DNA of 64,000 nt, taken from Candidatus Sabulitectum silens (lineage in GTDB: Bacteria > Fermentibacterota > Fermentibacteria > Fermentibacterales > JCC-6). The position numbers were made by a program, and so were the translations under genes. The stretch spans positions 310,001 through 374,000 of the forward strand of contig MJAN01000002.1 of the NCBI GenBank assembly GCA_001875255.1, read 5' to 3'. The notes under the pieces are model-generated. The model was not told the DNA's origin. It ran no database searches and was given only the letters and a program-made list of their open reading frames with translations. Position 1 is the stretch's first letter. Every line of letters starts with the position of its first letter. Shown piece by piece: positions 32,249 to 39,683 of this stretch.

Positions 32249-32785
32249 TTAATTATATGAGGTGGAAACGGCCTTGACCCATTTCAGGAGTCGGTCCCTC
32301 ATTTCCTCCTCCACAGGGAGAAGGAGTATCCGCTTCAACAGTGTTCCTCCGTCGACCAACCCTTCTCCGAGCAGGATCGCAACGAATTCCCTGTCCTTCT
32401 CCCGAAACGCCGCAAGCTTGCTTGCCGCCAGATCATGGGCTTCGATGCAATGGCCGATGCAACCACGTGTTCTAAGGGGATGAGAGACTGGAACGGTCCT
32501 TTTCTCCCAACCTTCCGGCAGAGAAGCTGCCTCGATGAGGATCCCATGCACATAGAATCCGTGGGTCTGATGAAACATGGAGTCCTCTCCTAGGGCACCA
32601 TCAACGAATACCGTTCTCTCAATTCTGTTCTTCGGCTGAACATCAACCTCAGTTGAAGAGCGCAGGCTTTCCGGAGCATTTGGGAAGCTGCCGAGAATGG
32701 CCTGAGATCCGAAAACCAGCAGCTCCCTGTCATCAGCAACATCACATGCCGCGCGGATCGCGTGCTCCAACTGGTCAAATCTCAT
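32249..32785 (-). CDS. Nucleotidyltransferase-like toxin candidate (DUF6036-like)
   Basis: 178 residues, frame intact. The N-terminal LLVFGSQAILGSFP is the G-S motif of Pol-beta-type nucleotidyltransferases. It is followed by STEVDVQPKN, the acidic metal-binding strand, and LEAHDLAASKLAAFREKDREF, a segment shared by AbiEii-like and DUF6036 proteins. The start overlaps the preceding winged-helix gene by 4 bp (ATGA), the arrangement expected of an antitoxin-toxin pair. Function inferred from fold and context only; substrate unknown (relatives modify tRNA or proteins). Confidence 0.7.
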   Translation of the reverse strand: MRFDQLEHAIRAACDVADDRELLVFGSQAILGSFPNAPESLRSSTEVDVQPKNRIERTVFVDGALGEDSMFHQTHGFYVHGILIEAASLPEGWEKRTVPVSHPLRTRGCIGHCIEAHDLAASKLAAFREKDREFVAILLGEGLVDGGTLLKRILLLPVEEEMRDRLLKWVKAVSTSYN

Positions 32786-33705
32786 TGGGAATCCTCTATC
32801 CGGGTCAGCATTTTTTCCCGTTCACCTTGGGTTAATACAGCGAGGAAGGGCATGCTCCGTCTGAGACGAACTGCCCGGGCGCTGCCGGAAACCAGAAGAT
32901 CCTGCACCCTCTCACTGGAGTAGTTCTCAAGAATCTGTTTCCATTCAGCGATATCTCTACTGGCCATGCCCTGTTCTTCCTCAAGCAGTCTGCCGGTGTA
33001 CCGAATCGCTCTTCTGATCAGCGAGGGGTCCTGCCTTATAAGCTCCGCGACCGCCTTCGCCAGCTTCAATGACCTTTGCTCTGAATCGTACTGTGAAGGT
33101 TCACAGGCAAGCCTGTTCCCATTGCGCTCATTACCGCTTAAGCAAAGCGGTATGGCCTCTTCCGGCATTACAGGTTCTTCGGCCCTGATCAGCACTTTCA
33201 GTTCAATGATGATATCGTACTTCTTCTCAGTGTCTATAACGCGGTCACGAAGCAGCTCTCTTATCCGGCCCAAAGAGACAGGATCAACAACAACAGTAAC
33301 ATCCAGGGATCTGCCTGATTCAGGTGGTGAACTTCCCATCCATGCACTGAGCACCTCAGGAATTGTGAAAGCCAGTCGGAGTTCCTTGATAAGATCCTCA
33401 TAATGCTGCTTCTCTTTCTCGAAGAGAAGACCAAACAGGCTGGAAAAAGGATGATCAAGTATCGGGCCGAACTTAAGCGCTCTGCCGGTTCCGATACTTT
33501 CAGCGATACCAAGACCTGCAAGACGGATGAGCGCTCTTCTAGCCCCGGCGATGGAGAGTCCGGCCACTTCGGCGGCATCTGCTACGCCAACAGGAGCAGC
33601 AGCTTCATGAAACAGTACCCTGAGCAGCCTGACGGCACCGGGCGATCCCAGAATGTCATCAAGGGGGTACTTCAAGCTGCTTCGTTTCTCCCTTGGTTTC
33701 CTCAT
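32782..33705 (-). CDS. Winged-helix regulator paired with the nucleotidyltransferase
   Basis: 307 residues, frame intact. The N-terminal winged helix is LGSPGAVRLLRVLFHEAAAPVGVADAAEVAGLSIAGARRALIRLAGLGIAESI. The middle region (LDVTVVVDPVSLGRIRELL) is compatible with a nucleotidyltransferase-like fold seen in some such regulators. The C-terminal 90 residues are helical and basic. Likely antitoxin and autoregulator of the pair; repeated GATACT sites lie in its promoter. The role is inference from operon structure. Confidence 0.6.
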   Translation of the reverse strand: MRKPREKRSSLKYPLDDILGSPGAVRLLRVLFHEAAAPVGVADAAEVAGLSIAGARRALIRLAGLGIAESIGTGRALKFGPILDHPFSSLFGLLFEKEKQHYEDLIKELRLAFTIPEVLSAWMGSSPPESGRSLDVTVVVDPVSLGRIRELLRDRVIDTEKKYDIIIELKVLIRAEEPVMPEEAIPLCLSGNERNGNRLACEPSQYDSEQRSLKLAKAVAELIRQDPSLIRRAIRYTGRLLEEEQGMASRDIAEWKQILENYSSERVQDLLVSGSARAVRLRRSMPFLAVLTQGEREKMLTRIEDSQ

Positions 33706-33728
33706 GCCTGCCCAATCAAATCATGTGT

Positions 33729-33782
33729 GATACTAATATTTTTCATAAGATACTTGAGTTTCCTATTGCGTACTATAGTATC
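33729..33782. promoter_or_regulatory. Repeated GATACT sites upstream of the winged-helix gene
   Basis: GATACT at 33729-33734 and 33749-33754 (20 bp apart, two helical turns) and its inverse AGTATC at 33777-33782, all within 80 bp upstream of the start codon. Candidate autoregulatory operators. Confidence 0.4.
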
Positions 33783-33857
33783 TATACTGAGAAATGTCCA
33801 TGACTTCTGATCAGACGCGAATGTAGAAATCGATTCTTGAACCTCATAGGTTCCGGC

Positions 33858-34801
33858 TCATGTTTTCAGGATGTTCCATCTGTGATGCAACAGCTCTCCG
33901 TAGAGACCCTTAAGCCTGTCATTGAGGAAACTTACCTCTATCAGCCGAAGCCATTCGGGCACAGCAGCAGAAAAGCGATTCAGAGTATTCTTCACCACCC
34001 TGTCCGTGAGATTCAGGCGGGTTTTCCCGAAATACTCAACAATATCATTACGGGTGAGATTTCTCTTCTTGCCGTTAAGGGGAAGCGCCAGTTCTTCGAT
34101 CTCGCTTCGCGGTCTTCCCATAAACTCGTGCACCACGGCAGTATTCAAACAGTCGTAGAGCGGGGAAAGCTCCACTTTGCCGCTACGCCTTATCATTGAA
34201 AAATTCTTCAAATGCATATCCTCGTTACCTGTGAGCCAGCAGAATATGGTGCGCTGAAAGAGTCTGGCTCTCTCCACCACCGGGAAGGAGCAGTGCCTGT
34301 CCACGAGTTTTGCCACACCCTCCATGCTGTACCGGTACTTGGTTTCCCTTTCCCTGCCCGCCAGCTGTGCGAAATCTTCTGTGGCGAGCTTCCCTGTCCT
34401 TCCTGCCCTGTCGAACCTTCGGATGAAGTATGTCATCGACCTGTCCGACGAATAGATCAAACCGCTTACAGGCACATCCAATGAAGCAACCCGGGCAAGG
34501 TGCATGGTGAGACCCTCGTTCTCCGGCAGCTGTGGATAGTCGGCGTGCTGAGGTTTCAGAATATACAGGCCGTACCTGTCCACAGGCTCGAAGGTCTCCC
34601 TGGCAACGCTAAGCCCCGCACTCAGCTTCGGCTGCATACCCTGTATGGACAGCTTCCCCGCCAGCCGCAGAGCCTCCCGGCGCTGTTCAGAGGCTGACAT
34701 GGGCAGGGGAGAAAGCCGTGTAAGCCTGCTGTTCAGTAACCGAGGCCTTCCGGCGAGTAATCGTGGTCACACTCCCGGTAGGTGATGGGACAGCGGTTCA
34801 A
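33858..34801 (-). CDS. hipT: HipT-type kinase toxin of a HipBST module
   Basis: HipA-like kinase core without the N-subdomain 1, about 314 residues, matching HipT. The first codon is probably the TTG at 34801, overlapping the hipS stop. It opens with NRCPITYRECDHDYSPEGL, and one base added near 34739 joins this to LLNSRLTRLSPLPMSASEQ. The Gly-rich autophosphorylation loop reads KLSIQGMQPKLSAGL, an S-I-Q variant of the S-I-S motif described for Escherichia coli O127 HipT. Catalytic loop CWLTGNEDMHLKNFSM; metal site LSPLYDCLN. HipT of E. coli O127 phosphorylates tryptophanyl-tRNA synthetase; the target here is unknown. Confidence 0.87.
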
Positions 34802-35139
34802 ACCGAACCCTGCACGGTCACGGCTCCCACAAGGTCTTGCCCAACGGCGAGAAGCTGAGAAAATAGATCGTTCCTGTCTATCTTATGCTGCCTGAGAAGA
34901 GCCTCCAGCATGTCGCCCTCGGGAAGCAGACCCTCGAAGAACGGGGGAAAACCACGGAATTCCCAGACACGGCGGTGGGTGGGCATTGTAAGAGAGACAG
35001 AGGGGCCCTGGTATTCAGGAAGGTACTCGAACCTGTAGGATCCCGGGGCAGACTCCAGCAGAACACCTGCAGGAACACCTTGAACCAGCACCATGGCCCT
35101 GCGTTCAAGGACTTCACCAGAATGGCAGGTACTATTCAT
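34798..35139 (-). CDS. hipS: HipS-like small antitoxin (HipA N-subdomain 1)
   Basis: 113 residues equivalent to the HipA N-terminal subdomain: VLVQGVPAGVLLESAPGSYRFEYLPEYQGPSVSLTMP, then FRGFPPFFEGLLPEGDMLEALLRQHKIDRNDLFSQLLAVGQDLVGAVTV. In HipBST systems this small protein, not HipB, neutralises the kinase. The ATG at 35139 overlaps the hipB stop (ATGAATAG) and its stop overlaps the hipT start, so all three are translationally coupled. Frame intact. Confidence 0.87.
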   Translation of the reverse strand: MNSTCHSGEVLERRAMVLVQGVPAGVLLESAPGSYRFEYLPEYQGPSVSLTMPTHRRVWEFRGFPPFFEGLLPEGDMLEALLRQHKIDRNDLFSQLLAVGQDLVGAVTVQGSV

Positions 35140-35371
35140 AACTGTAGTCTTCCTGCTTTTCCTCGAACTCACTGGAAAATGGTCCAGACAGCTCGATCCT
35201 TATGTTCAACACCTCGAGAACGGCAAGCAGGCTGTCCAGCTGTACGGTGGCCTTGCCGTGTTCGATGTCGAATACCGTGGTCTTTCCCACCCCGGCCAGA
35301 TCCGCAAGTGCCAGCTGGGTCAAGCCTGCCCGTTTCCGGTGATGTTTCAGCAGTTCACCGATCTGACTCAT
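35132..35371 (-). CDS. hipB: HipB-like XRE protein of the HipBST module
   Basis: 79 residues, frame intact. Helix-turn-helix: IGELLKHHRKRAGLTQLALADLAGVGKTTVFDIEHGKATVQLDSLLAVLEVLNIRIEL. The acidic C-terminal tail (SEFEEKQEDYSYE) is longer than needed for DNA binding and could contact HipS or HipT. The ATG at 35371 is preferred over a TTG at 35386. Three similar operator-like elements precede it. Confidence 0.87.
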   Translation of the reverse strand: MSQIGELLKHHRKRAGLTQLALADLAGVGKTTVFDIEHGKATVQLDSLLAVLEVLNIRIELSGPFSSEFEEKQEDYSYE

Positions 35372-35405
35372 TTTCTGAACAAGCAATGCTGTGCCCCCTA
35401 TATTT

Positions 35406-35561
35406 ACTGTCTAAGCGGTATTATATTCCCTGTCACTCACTGAAGCAAGGGCTAGCGAGGACATACTCAAGATTTTTACCGCTATGGCAGTACCATTCCC
35501 CGTGTCACCATTCCAGCATGCATTCACCGATCAAAACCAGCATTTTTACCGCTTTAACAGC
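35406..35561. promoter_or_regulatory. Three spaced operator-like elements upstream of hipBST
   Basis: Consensus TACCGCT-N4-CAG[TC]: inverse orientation at 35406-35420, direct at 35477-35491 and 35547-35561. Centres are 71 and 70 bp apart. The two direct copies are also followed by a shared CCGTGTC. This explains the otherwise gene-free stretch upstream of the module. Confidence 0.5.
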
Positions 35562-35677
35562 AATATTGGCCGTGTCTGAATTTTGATGTTCCCTCTGTAA
35601 CAACGGGTTTTTATCAGCAAATCCAAAACAGGCCCGCACAAAAGAAGCCCGGCAGCTCGGGAAGGAGCATCAGTTCC

Positions 35678-35974
35678 TCAAAAGCTCCAGAGTTTTCGTA
35701 TCGACGGTTCGGCGCTCCAGCATCTGAACTTCTCTCTTGGTGTTTTGAACACGACTGCACAGAAACTCAGGGTGACCTTGTCCAGGTAGCGGATCTGAAG
35801 GGCTTCGTCCCTTATCCTGTCCAGGCCGTAGAAATCCCTCAGCTCAAGCCAGTCATCAAGGTTGCCCTGGTCAGCACTCTTCCGATGACAAAACGGGCAT
35901 GTTTTGATAATCGATCTTATCAGGATCGATATCCCAGAACAGCGTTCGTCTCAGATTCGGTTTTCCCTGTTCAT
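35678..35974 (-). CDS. DUF6922-like small protein, frameshifted
   Basis: Hidden by three one-base shifts (near 35958, 35898 and 35875). Corrected, it reads from ATG 35974 as MNREKPNLRRTLFWDIDPDKIDYQ, then HARFVIGRVLTRGNLDDWLELRDFYG, LDRIRDEALQIRYLDKVTLSF and VVFKTPREKFRCW, about 99 residues. This matches the LFWD-x-D...W-x-E-x-x-x-F-Y-G...IRYLD pattern I know from DUF6922 proteins, which often neighbour AbiEii-type nucleotidyltransferases. Such a gene is encoded divergently about 1.5 kb away. Role unknown; an antitoxin or accessory role is inference. Confidence 0.6.
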
Positions 35975-36020
35975 ACCCGGATCGTACCCGTTCCCGATTA
36001 TGGTGCAAATCAAAATGAAA

Positions 36021-36200
36021 CTACGAACCGTTTTCATTACCCGGCCCCGGCAGACCGTGTTTAACCGGATTCATAACCTTTACATCCTTGAAAGTGAACT
36101 CTCTATCTCCGTTGTAGAGCAGAATGCCCTTTCCGCTTCTATCCCCTACGGTGCTTTTGAAACTGCTAATACCTCTGATGAAACCGGGAGTAAAGGAACA
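36021..36200 (-). pseudogene. Possible C-terminal remnant of a DUF4143-type ATPase
   Basis: Reads GISSFKSTVGDRSGKGILLYNGDREFTFKDVKVMNP and then a short tail. This resembles the last segment of AAA+ ATPases with a DUF4143 domain (…G-D-x-S-x-G-x-L-x-Y-x-G-D-x-x…). No P-loop or upstream homology is visible, so the gene is truncated or very eroded. Confidence 0.3.
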
Positions 36201-36265
36201 GACCAGAAGGGGCAAAATCGTACACGCTGTTGAAGCCCCACTGAAAAGAAATGGCGGCACAATCT

Positions 36266-36298
36266 GTGCAATTCTCAAGTTCAACTTGAGATTTGCAC
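36266..36298. repeat. 33-bp near-perfect palindrome
   Basis: Arms of 16 bases around a central C at 36282, with only one mismatched pair (36272/36292). The core is TCTCAAGTT-C-AACTTGAGA; outer arms GTGCAA/TTGCAC. Downstream TCAAGTG/CACTTGA (36357-36383) repeats the half-site. Candidate operator cluster or transcribed hairpin. Confidence 0.6.
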
Positions 36299-36672
36299 GG
36301 AAATCAGCACTTCCCAGCTGCAGTTACACTGAATGTTCGACTTGATGCTGTACGCCTCAAGTGCAAACTCATTTCACACTTGAAGCAAACATCCTCAAGT
36401 ACGGTAGAGGGAACGGTTCTCCCCCGGCGTGGGGCGGGGCAGAAGCGAACGGTAACGGAAGCGAAGAGGAACGCGAATAGTCTTCACAAGAGAATCAGCA
36501 TGACAAGAAGACCGGCGGCAACGGAGCGGTAGCCGCAGGATGAAACAGGTAAAGCGCAATGATGTCTTCGCATTGCTGAACGCTGAATGAGGGACCATCA
36601 CTTGACGCTACGTGCTATAAGTGTTAATTTTTTTAATACTTAATGCGCACAGCTTCAAGTGAAGGCGGCGAA

Positions 36673-37472
36673 ATGAACATGAGAACATTCTGTGCAAGCA
36701 CACCGGTCTTCACTCGTAAAGAACTGGAGGAATCGCTGCAGGCGAACAACTCCAGCAACAGAAATACCTCCAACTCGCGGCTGGCGCACCATTTCGCGCA
36801 GGGCATGTCATCCAGATCCGGCGTGGTCTCTACGCCGGAGTGCCAATCGGGGCCGATCCTGATTCCTTCACACCGGACCCCTGGCTGATAGCCTCGAAGC
36901 TGGCTGAAGATGCCGTGATAGCTTTTCACTCGGCTTTCCAGTTTCACGGAAGAGCATACACTGTCTGGAACGAGTATCTCTTCGTCAGCAAACGAAGGAT
37001 GCGGCCCTTCGTTTTCCGAGGCTGCCGCTTCCGTAGCGTTTCTCCGCAGAAAGCCCTGGTCGGGGAAGGGAAAGCGCTGTTCGGGGTAGAGAAGGTTGAC
37101 CGCTTCGGTCAGGACATCCTTGTCGCATCTCTGGAACGATCGCTGGTGGATATGCTTCACCGGCCCGATCTCAGTGGTGGCTGGGAGGAAATCTGGCGTT
37201 CCGCTGAATCCGTGGAATACTACGACATTCAGCAGGTGGTGGAATATGCGCTGCTGCTGCAGAATGCTACCACCGCAGCGAAGGTCGGCTTCTTCCTCGA
37301 ACAGCATAATGAAAAGCTGCAGGTGGATGACAGGCAACTGGACAGACTGAGGGAAATCCGTTCCAGTCAGCCCCATTACATGGATCGAGGAAGTTCGGGG
37401 AGTCTGGTGAGCAACTGGAATTTGATAGTCCCCGAACAGATTCTGGCCAGATCATGGGAGGTTGAGGCATGA
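36673..37472 (+). CDS. abiEi: AbiEi-type antitoxin (type IV toxin-antitoxin)
   Basis: About 266 residues. N-terminal winged helix (PVFTRKELEESLQ...RLAHHFAQGHVIQIRRGLYAGVP) and the AbiEi core PDSFTPDPWLIASKLAEDAVIAFHSAFQFHG, followed by RFGQDILVASLERSLVDMLHRPDLSGGWEEIWRS. The frame moves near 36810, one G missing. In known AbiE systems this protein represses the operon and counteracts the toxin without direct binding. The stop overlaps the toxin start by 4 bp (ATGA). TCAAGT sites just upstream could be its operator. Confidence 0.85.
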
Positions 37473-38428
37473 TGATCTCACGAGAACGGCTAATGGCTGA
37501 ATCAGAGACAACCGGCTTCAGGCCGGAGATCCTTGAGAAGGTCTTTCACCTGCTCAATCTCCTGACAGTATTCCAGCGGCATCCGGTGCTTGGCAATAGC
37601 CTCGTACTGAAAGGAGGCACTGCACTCAACCTCTTCTGCTTCAACCTTCCGCGCCTGTCCGTGGATATCGATCTGAACTACATTGGAGAGGCTGGCCGGG
37701 CGGAGATGCTATCAGACCGGGAGAAGGTCGAACATGCCGTGCAGGCTGTCTGCCAGCGGGAGGATCTGGCGGTTACACGAGTTCCCGGTGAACACGCGGG
37801 TGGCAAATGGCGCTTGCGCTACGGCAGTGCTCTTGGTGGTGGCGGAAACCTGGAAATTGATCTTAACTTTATGTTCCGCATTCTGTTATGGCCAGCGACT
37901 CTGATGGATTCGGTGGATGTGGGTACTTATTCGGCAAAAGGTATATCCGTTATGGACATTCACGAACTGGCAGCGGGAAGCTGGCTGCGCTTTTCGCCCG
38001 TCAGGCCAGCCGTGATCTTTTCGATGCTCATCAGCTGCTGACCACCGGAAACTACACCAGAAACGTTTGAGGCTTGCCTTTGTCCTGTATGGGGCAATGA
38101 ACCGCCGGGACTGGAGAACCATTTCACTGGACGATGTGGGATGCGATCCTCGCGAACTGGAGAACCAGCTCCTGCCGGTGTTAAGCAGCAAGGTTCGAGA
38201 ATCGTTTCCACCTGACTGGGCAAAGAAAATGGTACATACCTGCCAGGAACACTTAACCAGTATGGTAGATTTTGCCCCTGCGAAGAAGAGTTCCTGACTC
38301 GCTTGCTGGATCATGGAGAGATCGTCCCGGGGCTGCTGACCAGTGATGCTGAAATGGCTGCTCGCATCCAGGATCATCCGCTGTTGCGATGGAAAGCCCT
38401 GAATGTTAAGCGCCATCAGTTAAGGTGA
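37469..38428 (+). CDS. abiEii: AbiEii nucleotidyltransferase toxin
   Basis: About 320 residues after three one-base corrections (near 37970, 38068 and 38285). The nucleotidyltransferase signature is LVLKGGTALNLFCFNLPRLSVDIDLNYIG, giving the G-G and D-x-D motifs. DIHELAAGKLAALFARQASRDLFDAHQLL is the conserved AbiEii helical segment. The C-terminal part ends LLRWKALNVKRHQLR. Relatives inactivate tRNA by adding nucleotides and abort phage infection. Immediately downstream is the promoter of the histidine operon. Confidence 0.87.
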
Positions 38429-38517
38429 GGATTATCCAATCCTGACCAGATAATGCGCTGAAAATCCCGCAACGGATTGAATCTTCTGCCGATTCACGAA
38501 GAAAACCACACCGGAGG

Positions 38518-38547
38518 TTGACGGGGAAAACCATAGCAGGCTATAGT
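38518..38547 (+). promoter_or_regulatory. Promoter of the histidine operon
   Basis: TTGACG at 38518-38523 and TATAGT at 38542-38547, spacer 18 bp. Predicted transcription start near 38554, some 15 nt before the first leader-peptide ATG. Confidence 0.65.
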
Positions 38548-38569
38548 CCGCCCCTGAAAGGTGGATAGA

Positions 38570-38647
38570 ATGAACAAGCTCGCCCGGGTTACCATGCATC
38601 ACCATCATGTTGTGTGCATAAACACGCGGGGCGGGGGTGCGTTCTAA
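38570..38647 (+). CDS. hisL: Histidine operon leader peptide 1
   Basis: 25-residue peptide starting MNKLARVTM with four consecutive His codons at 38597-38608 (CAT CAC CAT CAT) and ending GGGAF. AGGTGG lies upstream. Ribosome stalling at the His codons when charged tRNA-His is scarce would leave GGGCGGG (38629-38635) free to pair with CCCGCCC (38675-38681). A ribosome reaching the stop at 38645-38647 covers that segment and lets terminator 1 form. Classic attenuation logic, read directly from the sequence. Confidence 0.85.
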   Translation: MNKLARVTMHHHHVVCINTRGGGAF

Positions 38648-38673
38648 AACCGAAGCAAAAACGCAGAACCGTT

Positions 38674-38697
38674 ACCCGCCCAGAGAGGCGGGTTTTT
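38674..38697 (+). terminator. Attenuator terminator 1
   Basis: Stem ACCCGCC (38674-38680) / GGCGGGT (38687-38693), 6-nt loop, followed by T5. The left arm is exactly complementary to the antiterminator segment at 38629-38635. Confidence 0.88.
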
Positions 38698-38713
38698 CGT
38701 TAAAGGAGAAAAA

Positions 38714-38776
38714 ATGAGAAACAGTAACCATCACCATCACGGAAGCAGCGAATGCAAGGGGCGGGGTGCACCCTGA
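38714..38776 (+). CDS. Histidine operon leader peptide 2
   Basis: 20-residue peptide MRNSNHHHHGSSECKGRGAP with four consecutive His codons at 38729-38740 (CAT CAC CAT CAC). AAAGGAG is 5-6 nt before the ATG. Downstream GGGGTGC (38763-38769) is exactly complementary to GCACCCC (38798-38804), the left arm of terminator 2. It differs from leader 1 except for the His run, so this is a second independent or anciently duplicated attenuator, not a recent copy. Confidence 0.85.
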   Translation: MRNSNHHHHGSSECKGRGAP

Positions 38777-38797
38777 GGAAGGTTACATAACTGTTAA

Positions 38798-38821
38798 GCA
38801 CCCCCTTTCGGCGGGTTTTTT
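38798..38821 (+). terminator. Attenuator terminator 2
   Basis: ACCCCC (38800-38805), TTTC loop, GGCGGGT (38810-38816) and a T6 run, ending 15 bp before hisG. The stem as written has a bulge; one missing G (ACCCGCC) would make it identical to the stem of terminator 1, so a sequencing deletion is possible. Confidence 0.75.
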
Positions 38822-38835
38822 GTTAGGGAGGAACG

Positions 38836-39683
38836 ATGAAACTGAGAATGCTGATCCCCAAGGGCAGGATACGGGAGGGGGTTACAACACTGCTTGTAAG
38901 CTGCGGAGTAACCTTCACCGGCGGAGAGAGGTCGTACCGCCCGGCCTGCTCAAGGGAAGACATCGAGGCAAAGCTTCTGAAGCCCCAGAACATCCCCGAC
39001 CTGGTGGGCCTGGGCAGGCACCACTGCGGCTTCACAGGGAAGGACTGGATAGAGGAGCGAAAAGCCGATGTAACGGAGCTGCTGGACCTGGGAATGGACA
39101 GGGCAAGGATAGTCTTCGCCGTTCCGGAGAACAGAACAGCAACGAAGATCGTGGCCAGCGAATACCCCGGCCTCACCAGGGCCTTTCTTAAGAAGAGGTT
39201 CCCGGAAGCCAGGGTGATAAGAAGCTGGGGCGCCACGGAAGCCCTGCCCCCGGACGACGCCGACGGAATAGTTGATGTGGTCTCATCCGGGGACACACTC
39301 AGGACCAATCGCCTCATAGAGGTGGAAACCCTCATGGAAACCTCCACCAGGTTCATTGCGAACAGAATGGAATACGAAGGCAACCCCGCACTGAGAAAGA
39401 AGCTCGATGACCTCACCACCCTCATGCAAAGCTGCCTGGATGCCAGGAGCAGAAGGCTCCTTGAGATGAACGTGCCGAAAACAGCATGATGGCAATAACA
39501 CGGATCCTCCCCTGCATGCGCTCCCCCACGGTGGCCCCGCTCCACGACGGACAGGGCTTCAGCGTGAAGGCCGCGGTGCCAACGAAGGACATCCCCAGGA
39601 TCATACCCGAGCTTGTTCGCCTGGGGGCCACCGACATACTGGAGAGCCGCATGGAGCGTATCCTGGCAGGGGGCACGGAATGA
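38836..39683 (+). CDS. hisG: ATP phosphoribosyltransferase, long form
   Basis: First enzyme of histidine synthesis (ATP + PRPP to phosphoribosyl-ATP), about 282 residues. The catalytic domain starts MKLRMLIPKGRIREG. The PRPP-site region reads DGIVDVVSSGDTLRTNRLIEV. The C-terminal regulatory ACT-like HisG_C domain (ILPCMRSPTVAPLHDGQGFSVKAAVP...ILESRMERIL) appears after one G is restored near 39478, giving MNVPENSMMAITRILP. Long form means it is homohexameric, histidine-inhibited and needs no HisZ. AGGGAGG precedes the ATG. Stop overlaps hisC start by 4 bp. Confidence 0.93.

Larger units (their letters stand above)
35975..36672. other. Degenerate stretch with palindromes between DUF6922-like and abiE genes
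   Basis: No intact gene. The left part holds a minus-strand remnant of an ATPase-like C terminus; the middle a 33-bp palindrome and further TCAAGT/ACTTGA sites (36357-36363, 36377-36383, 36394-36399, 36600-36605). The right end is the abiEi leader. Confidence 0.45.

Noticed and set aside
33941..33956. GCCGAAGCCATTC in hipT as a third, inverted fragment of the 65-bp repeat
   Set aside because: The match is only about a dozen bases inside coding sequence and is probably chance.
38674..38821. Possible riboswitch upstream of hisG
   Set aside because: The two His-rich leader peptides and the complementary antiterminator/terminator arms explain the structure fully as attenuation.
39486..39683. 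Separate small gene after hisG
   Set aside because: It is the HisG_C regulatory domain of long-form HisG; one missing base splits it from the catalytic domain.
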